64,000 nucleotides of DNA, from assembly GCA_948144175.1 (NCBI GenBank), contig CANXME010001279.1, positions 62,001-126,000 on the forward strand, read 5' to 3'. Positions 23,552-34,613 of the stretch are shown in pieces. The DNA is from Closterium sp. NIES-65. Its lineage: Eukaryota > Streptophyta > Zygnematophyceae > Desmidiales > Closteriaceae. The number at the start of each line of letters is the position of its first letter. Within the stretch, counting starts at the first letter, position 1. Both the position numbers and the translations under genes were made by a program. Under the pieces are notes generated by a model that saw only the letters and a program-made list of their open reading frames with translations, was not told the origin of the DNA and ran no database searches.

Positions 23552-24339
23552 AAGGGCAGACGCTTGGTGAACGGCGCAAGTGATATTGTCGGGGGGTGAA
23601 GACAAAAAAAAATTGACGAAGGGAAAGTTGTGGGTGATCCAGCAGATCATTTGAGTGCGGACGAGTTCGTGCACCACTCCACTGCGAATTTCAGAGTCTA
23701 TTCGGTAGACACCCGAAAGGGTTTGATATTGTTACTGTCGAAGTGAAAGGCCCCGCCCTCGCTTGGGCGCAGGCATTCTCTGCATCGACGTTGTGCATTC
23801 GACAAAGTGATCGTCGTATTGGATCAGCCCGTCCTCTGAAACCGCGGTGGGTTTTCAAGGAGGTGGCCATCTGATTCACCAGCCCATCAACGAGCTCTGG
23901 TCGATAGGGTGCTGTTCGACGAGCTCGTCCTCTGATCTGCTAGTGAGTCGCGCGATCTCTGACGGACGGGGTGCAGTCCGAAGAGCCTCCTTCTCTGTTC
24001 GAAGGGCGCCATTCGGCGAGCCTCATCTCGGCGAACTGGTCGGCCGAATTCGTGCGACTGCGGAACTCTGCGAAGGCATGTGAAATTCGCTCAGGTGGTT
24101 CGTAGCAAAATTTTACATGCGGAATGGCATTACGTGCTCGAGGGTAGACATCTGACGAAACCGTCGGAACGTTTTCTACCTGGCACCTGCGCAATGTCTC
24201 TGACGGTGTAACCGTTTACCTGCACCTACTCGGCATGTGCACACTTGCGCAGATATTCACCTGCGAATGCAGCGCTGGCAGGCCGCCCTGCTGCAGCGCT
24301 GGCATGTCGCACTTCTGCTACGCTGGCAAACCGCTCTGT

Positions 24340-24499
24340 TGTGAAGATAGGTAGGTAACGATAGTAGCCATAGCTAGGACTAACCTAGCTAGGCGGGTTG
24401 TACTAGCAAGCAATGAGATACAAATATGGAACCCTAAGGGGTTATACTCGCTATAGAGTACCCCACTGCAGGCTAGATAACAAATATAACATTCTGACA
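24340..24499 (-). repeat. Element I 3' LTR (160 bp)
   Basis: On the minus strand it begins TGTCAGAATGTTATATTTG and ends CTATCTTCACA. It lacks a segment of about 22 bp present in the other LTR near 25746-25768. Confidence 0.9.
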
Positions 24500-24600
24500 C
24501 ACCCCCATAGCCAAAGTGGGATGTAATCAGCAGAGCAAGCAAAACAGAACAAGCTCAGGGTGGATCACAATGTCACCACACAGTCTGAGCACAAGTTCAA
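24500..24600 (-). promoter_or_regulatory. Element I polypurine tract and conserved 3' block
   Basis: On the minus strand the conserved block (about 24544-24594: TGTGCTCAGACTG, TGTGGTGACATTGTGATCC, ACCCTGAGCTTG) precedes CTATGGGGGTG next to the LTR. The block is near-identical to that of the coding elements although no coding sequence is kept. Confidence 0.8.
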
Positions 24601-25675
24601 GCAGCAGTAGTATAAAGTTCACAGTTATAAGCAAAGCTAGAGGTAGTCACAACGGGCAAGTGAGGAGGAGGAGAGAGACTGAGAGGAGAGGAGATAGGAG
24701 GCGACGGATGAAGCTGCAGACACACGGGCAACAGGAGGCAGACTGGCACAGCGGCTACCGGACGAAGCCCCTGGACTACAGGAGTAACTGGCCCCGCGGC
24801 TAAAGTAGCGGCAGACGAGCAACGGACCCACGGGCGGCTGGCACAGCTGGCTACGACTGGGCTACCGGACGAAGTCCCCGGACTACAGGTGCTGCTAGCG
24901 ACACATCGGCATCCTCCATTCAGCTTCCCCTGACTGTCCTACTCCCCCTGGCACACACCCACTGCTACACCGCTAGCTCTCCTCCCCTTCCCCCCCCCTT
25001 AGTATCACTCCACCGGCTCCACCACAATCACCCCCCCCTCAGCGGCAGCTGCAGCACAAGGAGACGGAGGAGGAGGAGGAGCAGGGAGTGGTACTGAGGA
25101 GGGTCACCCCCATACCCCTCACCCCCAAACCCTAAAGTAGGAGAATGGGGAGTAGGAGGGGTAGGGCGGTAGTAGAGGGACTGGGAACAGCGGGGAGGGC
25201 AGGGAAGGTAGGAAACGGGCCCACCACGGGCCTGGTAGGGACGCCCGAGCCGCGCGCATGCGGCCCGAGCCGCGCGCGGGTCGGGCGTCTCCCGTACGGG
25301 CCGCGCGACGGCCTGGCGCAGCCCGTACGGGCCTGCGCGCGAGCCTGTCGCAGCCCGTACGGGCAGCGCGTGGGTCTGGCGCAGCCCGTACGGGCCGCGC
25401 GCTGCCTGTACGGGCCGCACAGAGGCCACGACGGGCGACGGGGGGCGACGCGGAGGTCCCCGTCGCCCGTCACAGCGCCTCCCAGGAGCGGCGCGCGGCG
25501 TGACGGGGCAGAAACCCGCCGCGCGCCTCGGGGCGCACGGCGGGAAGAGAACCGCCGCGAGCCTCGGGGCGCACAGCGGGCAGAAAACCGCCGCACGCCT
25601 CGGGGCGCACGGCGGTAAGGGAAAGTAGTAGTTGCAGCGGAAGGAACGTGGTTAGGCACACAGGCCAGGAGCATA
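24601..25675 (-). other. Element I internal region, non-coding
   Basis: About 1.1 kb. From 25240 to 25620 it is very GC-rich, with repeats of GCGCAGCCCGTACGGGC and CGCCTCGGGGCGCACGGCGG types. Long frames on both strands (for example 25132-25782 minus) reflect this composition and match nothing recognised. Confidence 0.6.
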
Positions 25676-25690
25676 CTGCTCTGATCACCA
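25676..25690 (-). promoter_or_regulatory. Element I primer-binding site
   Basis: On the minus strand TGGTGATCAGAGCAG directly follows the 5' LTR. It matches the initiator tRNA-Met site TGGTATCAGAGC apart from one extra base. Confidence 0.8.
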
Positions 25691-25872
25691 TGTGAAGATA
25701 GGTAGGTAACGATAGTAGCCATAGCTAGGACTAACCTAGCTAGGCAAGAAGGAGTTAGGCAAAAGAGGGGTTGTACTAACAAGCAATGAGATACAAATAT
25801 GGAACCCTAAGGGGTTATACTCGCTATAGAGTACCCCACTGCAGGCTAGATAACAAATGTAACATTCTGACA
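25691..25872 (-). repeat. Element I 5' LTR (182 bp)
   Basis: It pairs with 24340-24499 and has an additional segment of about 22 bp near 25746-25768. Confidence 0.9.
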
Positions 25873-26169
25873 CCTGTTTCAGCGTTGGCGAACCACTCTG
25901 ATGTAGTGCTGGCAATCCGCCTTGCAAAATGCTTGCTAGGGATTGCAATGCAATTCCAATGATATCACTTGCATGCTCTTCTTTGTACTCTAATTCTACA
26001 ATTTTCAATGTTCTTTTTCAATTTCCTTAGTGGAAACTCTTGCCAAATTTCTCAGTGATCACAGCAAGTAGTAAGAACTCTGATAGAACGCTACTAGAGC
26101 GCTACGATCACCCACACAACTACGTGCCCTCCTTCGTAGTCCACTCCCGTTGTAGGGTGACTCTCCGCA

Positions 26170-26453
26170 GTTACATGGAGGCGCGGCGAGGGGTGCATCG
26201 CCAAGGATACCTAGGATTCGCTAAGTGGTTTCGACGGGTATGAAGATGGGTGAACATCAAAGCATCAGGGTTAACGGCGGAAACGTCGGGGCTACACGGC
26301 GGAGAAAACTTCGGGACCGCAGCCTCAATCACGATTTTCAAGGTGATCTTCCTACAAGAAAAAAGAAATAAAACAGGGTATTTCAACATTATACTTCATC
26401 CGACAAATGTGGACACTAGGTGAACAGTGGTTCGCTATACTGTCGGGGAGTGG

Positions 26454-26496
<43 letters not shown>

Positions 26497-26666
26497 AGCA
26501 GCTGAAGCTTTATGACTTACCTGCCGGCGATGAGCGATCGGTGAGACATTCCGAAGCGTCAGTGGTAGTTTGCGTGGTTTTCAGTTAAGCAACATCGGCG
26601 GAAGCAGTTTTAACAATGGAGTCAACGACGTTGATGCCACTAGGTTCCGTGAAATTCGGTCTCGGA
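26170..26666. other. Unassigned DNA between K and D, with a 35-base A tract
   Basis: It starts with the right target duplication of K (GTTAC) and ends with the left duplication of D (TCGGA, 26662-26666). The only clear feature is a pure A run at 26460-26494. No target duplication or retrogene body is visible around the tract. No coding sequence is recognised. Confidence 0.5.
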
Positions 26667-26795
26667 CGTCAGATTTATATGACATAGTTGCTGTAGGCTA
26701 TAGTGGGGTAGCACATATGGGGTACAGGGTTTCTAGGGTTGTATTTGTACCCAATCTTTCCTTAGTCATTCTCATTCCTGTTTACTTATTTCACA
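26667..26795 (+). repeat. Element D 5' LTR (129 bp)
   Basis: It begins CGTCAGATT (TG changed to CG) and ends ATTTCACA, and pairs with 33908-34036. Confidence 0.93.
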
Positions 26796-26889
26796 TGGTA
26801 TAGAGCGGGTCCTTCCTAAGGACCGGTTTTTTAGGGCCCACCGAAGCGCGCCCCGAGGCGCGCATTTTTTTAGCGACCCCTCGGGTCGC
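26796..26889 (+). promoter_or_regulatory. Element D primer-binding site and three leader hairpins
   Basis: The primer site TGGTATAGAGCGGG is followed by three perfect 7-bp inverted repeats: GGTCCTT-CCT-AAGGACC (26808-26824), GCGCGCC-CCGA-GGCGCGC (26846-26863) and GCGACCC-CTC-GGGTCGC (26873-26889). A GGGCCCACC box and T-tracts lie between them. The position next to the primer site suggests a role in RNA packaging, dimerisation or priming; that is inference. Confidence 0.85.
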
Positions 26890-27787
26890 CATTTCCCTCG
26901 CGGCCCCGCTGCCCCTCCTGATCGCGGCCCCGCCGCCTGCTTGACGCGGCCCCGCCGCCTTCACTGACGCGGCCCCGCCGCCGGCTCTAACGCGGCCCTG
27001 CCGCCCGCTACGTCGCGGCCCCGCCGCCTGCTTGACGCGGCCCCGCCGCCTCCACTGACGCGGCCCCGCCGCCTGCTTGACGCGGCCCCGCCGCCTCCAC
27101 TGTCGCGGCCCCGCCGCCTGCTCTGACGCGGCCCTGCCGGCCCGCCGCTGCACCTGACGGCCCCACCGCTGCACCTGCCGGCCCGCCGCTGCATCCTACG
27201 GCCCGCCGCTGCACCCTACGGCCCGCCGCCTCACCTGACGGCCCCGCCGCAGCGCCTGCCGGCCCGCCGCTGCACCCTACGGCCCGCCGCTGCACCCAGC
27301 GGCCCGCCCCTTCACCTGACGGCCCAGCCGCTGCACCTACGGCCCGCCGCAGCACCCAGCGGCCCGCCGCTTCACCTGACGGCCCCGCCGCTGCACCTAC
27401 CGGCCCGCCGCTGCACCCTACGGCCCCGCCGCTGCACCTGCCGGCCCGCCGCTGCACCGGTCGACCCGCCGCTGCACCTGACGGCCCCGCCCCTGCATCT
27501 CCCGGCCGAGCCGCCCCAGCAGCAGAGCCGCCCCAGCAGCCGAGCCGCCCCAGCCGCCGAGCCGCCCCAGCAGCCGAGCCGCCCCAGCAGCCGAGCCGCC
27601 CCAGCAGCCGAGCCGCCCCAGCTGCAGTGCCGCCGAGTCGCCCGAGCCGCCCAGCAGTCGAGCCGCCCGAGCCGCCCGAGCCGCCCGAGCCGCCCGGGCC
27701 GCCCGAGCCGCCCGAGCCCTCCCTGCACTGCCCTGTCTGGTGAGCACTGAGCTTTACTCTGCGCACTGCCCTCTCTCTACTGCTGTC
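26890..27787 (+). repeat. Element D GC-rich repeat leader
   Basis: Array 1 (about 26900-27490) repeats CGCGGCCCCGCCGCCTGC-type and GCTGCACCTACCGGCCCGCC-type units. Array 2 (about 27500-27720) repeats GAGCCGCCCCAGCAGCC. Confidence 0.8.
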
Positions 27788-29335
27788 ATGGCTACCCCCA
27801 GTGTCCTCGCCTTTGACGCTGAGGGCAGAGCCATTGACTTTGACGTGTGGGTAGACGACCTACTGCTTTTCCTACTGTGCGACAGAGCTGACGGACTCTC
27901 TCTCTTTGATCTCACTTCTGGTGCCTCTCCCGCCCCTGCTGCTACTGAGGATGCCACTGTTCGCTCAGTGTGGGCCACACGCGATGCTGTTGCACGTCTT
28001 GCTGTGCGTCGCCACCTCCCTCCCGCTGAGCGTGCGCACTTTGGGTCGTACAAGAGTGCTAAGACCTTGTACGACGCTGTTATCGCACGCTACTCCACCC
28101 CTGCCACTGCTGCACTGAGCCGCCTCATGCTACCGTACCTCTTTCCCGACCTTGCTGCTTTTGCCACAGTCGCCGACCTCATTACCCACCTGCGCACTAG
28201 TGACGCTCGTTTCCGCGCTGCACTTCCTGCTGAGTTCTGCGCCAAGAACCCCCCCCCCCAAGTACTTCACTCTCTACTACATTGTCACCCGCCTCCCTGA
28301 CTCCCTTCGCGGAGTCAGGGACGACCTACTCGCAGTCTGCCCCACCACTCTCACTGTCGAGATCCTCGAGAAGTCCCTCCTCGCAGCCGAGAAGAGCATT
28401 CTCGCTGTAGGGGCCTCTCGTGGTGACCCGCGCGCCCCCATCTTTGAGGGGTGTTCCCCCTCCCCCCTCCTGCCCTCTGTCGCCTCTGCTGCTACGGCCG
28501 ACCTTGTTGGTTTTGAGTCGGTCGGAGCGGCGTCTGCCCCCATGCGGGAGACGTCGCTCTGGCAAGAGCAAGGGGGGCAGGGGCGGTGGTGGAGGCAGCG
28601 GGGGCGGTGGAGGCGGAGGTAGAGGCAGCGGCGGAGGTGAGGGTGGTAGCGGGAGTAGTGGCGGGAGTGGAGGTGTCGGCGGAGGCAGTGGAGGCGGGGG
28701 CGGCAGCGGCGGTGGTAGTGGGGGTGGAGGCGGAGGCGGCGGTGGCGGCGGCGACGGTGGGAGTGGCGGTGGCGGTGGAGGTGGTGGCGGCGGCGGCGGA
28801 GGAGGCGGCGGAGGTCGTGGCGCGCCGAGGAGGAGTGGCTCCGGTGGTGGTCAGCGCCAGCAGCAGCAGCGTGGTCAGGAGACCCTCTCCCCGCAGCAGC
28901 TCCGTGAGTGGTACTCTGCGCGTCAGCGGGGTGGGGGTACTGGTCCGTGCACTTACGTCCTGCGCACTGGCGACCGTGCGAGTGAGCAGTGTGGTGGTCC
29001 ACACTCCGCCCAGCGTTGCTTCGGCCGCCTGACTGACGCTTGGCGCCGCCAGTTTCCTGACGCCTCTGAGATCCCTCGCTGGGACCAGTTGTCTAGGGCT
29101 GGAGTAGCTATCTTTGATCTTGACTTTGATGCTATTCTTGCTGCTATGTATGCTGTGACTATTAGTGAGGAGGGTGACTGTTACCGGTGTTTCCCGCCCG
29201 ACCCGGGCATTGGTACTGCGGCTCTAGGTGCTGTTGAGGCTGCTGCTCCAGGTGCTCGTGAGGCTGTTGCTCTAGGTGCCAGTGAAGTCTGAGTCCTCTG
29301 GTGCTGGTGAGTCTGCTCTCTCAGGTACAGTGTCG
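27788..29335 (+). pseudogene. gag: Element D gag, frame-broken
   Basis: The ATG at 27788 gives the Gag N-terminus (MATPSVLAFDAEGRA) to the 11-base C tract at 28249-28259. There the downstream part lies in the +1 frame, as in B and F. A second shift near 28540 restores a third frame through the basic and polyglycine tract (28560-28820), the QLREWY motif and the expanded finger CX13CX3HX4C (28948-29019). A further shift near 29285 leads into protease. The shifts near 28540 and 29285 are private to this copy and look like decay; the shift at the C tract is not. Confidence 0.82.
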
Positions 29336-32300
29336 ACGTCACCCTCTCTCACCTTCACTCTTGACTCCGGGGCGTCTCGCTCCTTCTTTCGAGACCGCAC
29401 CACACTCACGCCGCTTAGTCGGCCAGTGGCGGTCTCCTTGGCAGACCCCTCTGGGGGTCCTGTTCTGGCTCGCTACTCCACTGTCGTGCCGTGCCCTGCG
29501 GTCCCGTCTGGCGCCCTGTCCGGTCTCTACCTCCCCTCGTTCTCTACGAACTTGGTGGCGGGTGCTGACCTACAGGATGCAGGGGTTGACCAGTTTACCA
29601 CTGCACGCCGACGAGTCACCCACTGCACGGACGCGGACACGGGTCGACACCTGACCACATTCACACGTGGTCCAGGGTCGAGCCTGTACACACTCACTGT
29701 TCCGTCTCCTTCTCCTGCGTCTGGTCAGGTAGCTGCGTCGGGTCAGGTGTTTGCTGCAGCGTCCAGGTCTGGTCCTGAGTCTGCCCCCTGCTCGTGTCGC
29801 CTCCTGTCCCACGAGACCCTCCTGTGGCACCACAGGATGGGTCACCCCTCCCTGCCTCGTCTCCGGGGCATGGCCTCTCGCCTTCTTGTCTCTGGCCTTC
29901 CCCGGTCCCTCCCCCCCCTTCCTCCGGGACCTGGCCCTCCCTGTGTCCCCTGTGTCGAGGGTCGCCTGCGGGCTACCCCTCACTCCTCCCCGTTCCCTCC
30001 GACGGAGGCCCCGATGCAGACGCTTCACATGGACGTGTGGGGCCCAGCCCGCGTCCGTGGACAGGGTCACGAGCGCTACTTCCTGCTGGTGGTTGACGAC
30101 TACTCGCGTTACACCACAGTCTTCCCCTTGCGCAGCAAGGGTAAGGTCACTGAGGTGTTGATCGACTGGATCCGCGCAGCTCGTCTCCAGCTCAGGCGGA
30201 GCTTCGGCTCGGACTTTCCTGTTCTGCGTCTGCATTCGGACAGAGGCGGAGAGTTCTCCTCCGGCCTTCTGCGAGCCTACTGTCGGGCACGAGGCATCCG
30301 CCAGACCTTCACGCTTCCGGACTCTCCACAGCAGAATGGGATTGCTGAGCGCCGCATCTGCATTGTCATGGACGTCGCCCGTACGTCCATGGTGCATGCG
30401 GCTGCCCCCCATTTTCTGTGGTCGTTTGCGGTTCGGTACGCGGCGCATCAGATCAACCTTCAGCCCAGAGTCTCCCGACCGGAGACCTCCCCAGCTTTGC
30501 TGTGGACGGGGAAGGTTGGCGATGCGTCGGCGTTCCGTGTCTGGGGATCTCGGGCGTTTGTCCGCGACTTGTCTGCGGACAAGCTGTCCCCTCGTGCTGC
30601 TCCCTGTGTCTTCCTTGGCTTCCCCACAGACGCTCCCGGGTGGCAGTTTTACCACCCCTCCTCTCGTCGTGTTCTGTCCTCCCAGGACGTCACGTTCGAC
30701 GAGTCAGTCCCCTTCTACCGTCTCTTCCCCTACCGCACTCCTTCCCTCCCCCCTCCGCCGGACTTCCTTGTGCCAGTTCCCCCCCCGGTAGACCCCCTCC
30801 CCCCTCAGGTTCCTGCCCCCTCAGGTGTGTCCCAGGTAGACGCAGTTGACCCGGTCGAGGTTACTGGTGACTCTGGTGCTGCTGCGGGTGCTGAGCTTGG
30901 GGGTGCTGACTCTGGGGGTGCTGTGCGCGGGGGTACCGAGCCTGGAGGTGCTACTACTGGGGGTGCTGAGCCTGGGGGTGCTGGGCCTGGGAGTGCTACT
31001 GCGGAGGGTGCTGAGCCAGGGGGTGCTGAGCCGGGGGGTACGGTGCCTGGAGCTGCTGAGCTAGGGGGTGCTGGGTCTGGGGGTGCTGGGTCGGGAGCTG
31101 CTGAGCCTGGGGGTACTGAGTCTGGAGCTGCTGAGCCTGGGGGTGCTACGTCGGGAGCTGTTGAGCCTGGGGTTTCTCCTGCTGCTGCGTCTCGCCGGGA
31201 GCCCCTCTCTCCACAGGAGCTGCGCGAGTGGTTTGCTCGCCGCTGGAGGCGTGCTGCTGGAGCTGGAGCTTCTTCGACCGTCGAGGGTGCTGGTGCTGCC
31301 GGTCCCGGAGCTGCTGGGTCTGCGGGTACTCCTGGAGCAGGAGCTCCTGAGGGTGTTGGTGCTGAGACTACTGCTGTCTGTCCCGGCGGTGGTTCTGCTA
31401 CTGGTGCTGCTGGAGGTCCTGCCGCTGGAGGTGTTGGTGGCGCTGGTGCTGTCGCTGAGGGTGCTGGTGCTGTCCCTGCTGAGTCTGGAGCTGCCGCGCG
31501 GCCTCGACCGTACTTCGTTCCGCTCCTGCAGCAGGTTCTTGGTCTTTCTCCTCCGGTAGGGTGTTCACAGCCTGTCCAGTCACAGTCACTGTTGGAGCCT
31601 TCCTCTCCACTGCCTGCTCCCTCTCCTTACACTGGTCCTACTGGAGGTCTTGCTGAGCGTCGTGACCCTGCGTCTCGTCCTGCGTTGCCTGTTCGTGCTG
31701 CTCGCACTAGTGGTCGCGGTTCGCGTCAGCGTCCTCCTCCTGTCCCTGGCACGCACCGGATGTCTCTGCGTCCGTCCACTGCTCCTCTGCGTGCCCCTTT
31801 GCCTTCTCCTCCTGAGTCCTCTCTTCCTGCCCTTGCCGACCCGGAGTCGGACTCTCTTCGTGCTGCCAGTCCTACTGTCTCGCGTCTGCTTGCTACTGTC
31901 GTCACTGACCCCTCTTTTGAGTCCACTGCTGCGTCTGCTCTTGTCGCTGAGCTCGTCGACTTTGCTGCTCGCTGTCGTCTAGACTACGCTGCTAGTCTTG
32001 TTGCTGAGTCTGCGTCTGTCTGTCCTCCGTCCGTCGGGGGTGAGTGTGCTCTTGGCACGGACGTCCTAGAGGACAGGCAGGAGGAGTTACAGTGTCTGGC
32101 TGCTGCTTCACCTCATCTTGCAGTCTGTACTGCTTGCTCCTGAGGGAGACCCGGATGCACTAGACATCCCGACTCCGCGCTCTTACGCGGAGGCGATAGA
32201 GGGTCCCTACTCGTCTCAGTGGCAGGCAGCTATGGATGCAGAGATGGCTTCCTGGAAGTCCACAGGCACCTACGTTGACGCAGTTCCGCCGGGCTCTCCA

Positions 32301-33692
32301 CCTGTCTTCAAGGCGCGGTACGTTGCTCGTGGCTTCAGTCAGCGGCAGGGAGTTGACTACTTTCAGACCTTCTCTCCCACCCCGAAGATGACCACTCTTC
32401 GGGTGCTGCTGCACATAGCCGCTCAGCGCGACTACGAGCTTCACTCTCTCGACTTCAGCACTGCGTTCCTGCAGGGTAGCCTGCACGAGGAGATCTGGCT
32501 GCGCCGTCCACCTGGCTTCACTGGGACTTTCCCTCCTGGCACCCAGTGGAGCCTCCGACGGCCAGTCTACGGTCTCCGCCAGGCACCGCGTGAGTGGCAC
32601 GACACACTGAGGACTACGCTTGCGGCTCTTGGGTTCGCTCCTTCTACTGCTGACCCGTCGCTGTTTCTGCGCACCGACACTTCTCTGCCGCCGTTCTACA
32701 TCCTCGTGTACGTCGATGACTTGGTCTTTGCCACAGCGGACACTGCTGGACTCGCCTACGTGAAGTCCGAGCTGCTGAAGAGACACACGTGCACAGACCT
32801 GGGTGAACTGCGCAGCTACCTTGGCTTGCAGATCACTCGGGACAGAGCACGCCGCACCATTACCTTGACTCAGTCACACATGGTGCAGCAGGTCCTTCAG
32901 CGCTTCGGCTTCACGTACTCCTCGCCTCAGGCCACTCCTCTGTCTACTCGCCACTCGCTCTCAGCTCTGCCTTCAGATGAGTCTGTAGAGTCGAGTGGCC
33001 CGTACCCAGAGCTTGTTGGCTGCCTCATGTACCTGATGACCTGCACACGACCTGACCTTGCATACCCTCTGAGCATTCTTGCACGCTATGTTGCACCTGG
33101 GAGACACCGACCAGAGCACATGGCTGCAGCGAAGAGGGTGTTGCGCTACCTGTGCAGTACGTCGGGCATGGGGCTAGTGCTTGGAGGGCGGAGTCCAGCG
33201 GTCCTTACAGGGCACGCGGACGCTTCTTGGGCTGACGACCAAGCGACGCAGCGGTCGTCACAGGGTTACACCTTCAGTCTTGGTTCCGGCTCTGTCTCGT
33301 GGCGGGCTACTCGCTCGTCTTCGGTTCTCAGCTCCAGTTGTGAGGCTGAGATCTACGCTGGGGCCATGGCTGCACAGGAGCTTCGCTGGCTCACCTACCT
33401 GCTGACTGACCTTGGAGAGCCGCCTCGTTCTCCTCCAGTGCTGTACGTAGACAACAAGGCCATGCTGGCCTTGTGTCGAGAGCAGCGTCTGGAGCACAGA
33501 ACGAAGCACATTGCTCTTCGCTACTTCCTTGCTCGTGAGTTGCAGCAGCGTGGACAGTTGCGGCTTGCGTACGTGGCCTCTGAGGCCAACACTGCTGATG
33601 TGTTCACCAAGGCATTCGCGCCGTGTGACCATCAGCGCCTCTGCACCCAGCTGGGTCTTGTGCCTGTCTTGCCTCACTTGCTCTCCTCTTGA
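29336..33692 (+). pseudogene. pol: Element D pol, nearly open but RT deleted
   Basis: The frame to 32143 covers protease DSGAS (about 29362), GAG-pre HHRMGHPS (about 29828), integrase HMDVWGP (about 30029), HSDRGGEF (about 30235), AERRI (about 30344), the GGAEP linker (about 30890-31180) and the proline-rich region. A short insertion near 32117 shifts to the frame ending 33690-33692. RT there lacks 18 residues found in all other copies (the segment around IVSGMWIFRVK), joined at about 32287 inside a CCGCCGGG repeat. YVDD lies near 32709. RNase H has YVDNKA (about 33446) and runs to the end. Without the deleted strand RT is unlikely to work. Confidence 0.9.
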
Positions 33693-33907
33693 CTTTACTT
33701 GTACTGTGACATATATATACCTGCTCTTGCTTGTCTAGTTTTATATATATATATATATCTGTACTCCTGCATGTGAACTGGCCTCTGGCCCTGCTCTTGT
33801 GCTCGGACTGTGTGGTGACGTTGTGATCCACCCTGAGCTTGCTCTGCTTTGCTTTACTTGACTGGTCTTGTGACCCCTTGTTCTCCCCCACTTTGCCTAT
33901 GGGGGTG
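33693..33907 (+). promoter_or_regulatory. Element D 3' untranslated block, TA repeats and polypurine tract
   Basis: TA repeats occur near 33711-33719 and 33741-33757. The conserved block lies at about 33797-33841, and the tract TATGGGGGTG adjoins the LTR. Confidence 0.75.
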
Positions 33908-34036
33908 TGTCAGATTTATATGACATAGTTGCTGTAGGCTATAGTGGGGTAGCACATATGGGGTACAGGGTTTCTAGGGTTGTATTTGTACCCAATCTTT
34001 CCTTAGTCATTCTCATTCCTGTTTACTTGTTTCACA
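33908..34036 (+). repeat. Element D 3' LTR (129 bp)
   Basis: It begins TGTCAGATT and ends GTTTCACA, followed by TCGGA (34037-34041). Confidence 0.93.
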
Positions 34037-34613
34037 TCGGAAGACTCAGGGCAGTCTCCGGTTCTCGATTGAACCCACATGATGGGGTCGGATAAACTGA
34101 CGGAAACTGATGGCAACCGAGTGGGTGGCTATAGCACGTCTAAGATTTTTGGAGGAGAACTGCAACGGCAACTGCGGAATACGAGGTTATTTTGCGAACG
34201 ACACATTCAGAGTTTTGCGTGGAGACTTACCAGTTTTACGGCGAGAGGCGCCGACAATTTCGGAGGAGCATTCGGCGTTTGGTTAAACGCGTGCGACAAT
34301 GACGCAGGGCAATACCGTGGGAACTATACGGAGTTTCAAGGGGTACGACCGACTTACGACGAACTGAAGAAGGCGGCAGCAACAGTGAAGGGGGGGGGAG
34401 ATAGCTGTAAAATTTCATCCCTGCCCACGAACTATCGGCGCATTATGACAAAACTCTCGGAGAAACCATTCCAACTCTGCTACTGACAACTCGCCTTCAA
34501 CCCGCCCATGACAACTGCATTCAATATCAACCACGTCAGGTGCTGCCAGTTGCAACTGCTGAAGACACCACTGAATATTTTGGATGTGCCATGACAAGAA
34601 TTGACAGTTCGAG
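34037..34613. other. Unassigned DNA right of element D
   Basis: Balanced composition with only short open frames. The longest, 34079-34486 (+, 135 codons), resembles nothing I know. It contains TTTCGGAG (34258-34265), and AGAGTTTTGCGT (about 34210) recurs at about 7544. Confidence 0.4.

Larger units (their letters stand above)
24340..25872 (-). mobile_element. Element I: small non-coding LTR retrotransposon
   Basis: It has two direct repeats, 24340-24499 (3' LTR on the minus strand) and 25691-25872 (5' LTR). A primer-binding site adjoins the 5' LTR and a polypurine tract the 3' LTR, and the flanks are TCTGT (24335-24339) and CCTGT (25873-25877). The internal region is only about 1.2 kb and shows no gag or pol similarity. 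Its LTR core, primer site and 3' block match the coding family, so it was presumably mobilised by that family's proteins. It inserted into solo LTR K. Confidence 0.9.
23736..26169 (+). mobile_element. Solo LTR K, C-related, split by element I
   Basis: The ends are TGTCGAAG and CTCTCCGCA, and GTTAC flanks both sides (23731-23735 and 26170-26174). With element I and its duplication removed, about 0.9 kb remains. It aligns in order with the LTR of C: GGCCCCGCCCTCGCTTGGGCG near the start, TAGTGGAAACTCTTGCCAAA near 26030, AGCAAGTAGT near 26064 and CTCCGCA at the end. No internal region follows, so it is a product of recombination between two LTRs. It is clearly more diverged from C than C's LTRs are from each other, hence older. 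Confidence 0.82.
26667..34036 (+). mobile_element. Element D: Ty1/copia retrotransposon with near-identical LTRs
   Basis: The 129-bp LTRs (26667-26795 and 33908-34036) differ at about two positions, one being the first base of the 5' LTR (C for T). TCGGA flanks both ends (26662-26666 and 34037-34041). The plan is as in A. Integrase is open, and RT to RNase H is one open frame, but an 18-codon deletion removes a conserved RT segment. It is closest to element G in its RT. Confidence 0.95.

Noticed and set aside
25132..25782. Possible protein in the GC-rich middle of element I
   Set aside because: Frames are open on both strands with repetitive Arg/Ala/Gly/Pro composition, and no gag or pol motif is present.
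26460..26494. 35-base A tract as the tail of a retrogene or LINE/SINE
   Set aside because: No recognisable body upstream, no target duplication around it, and no polyadenylation signal nearby.
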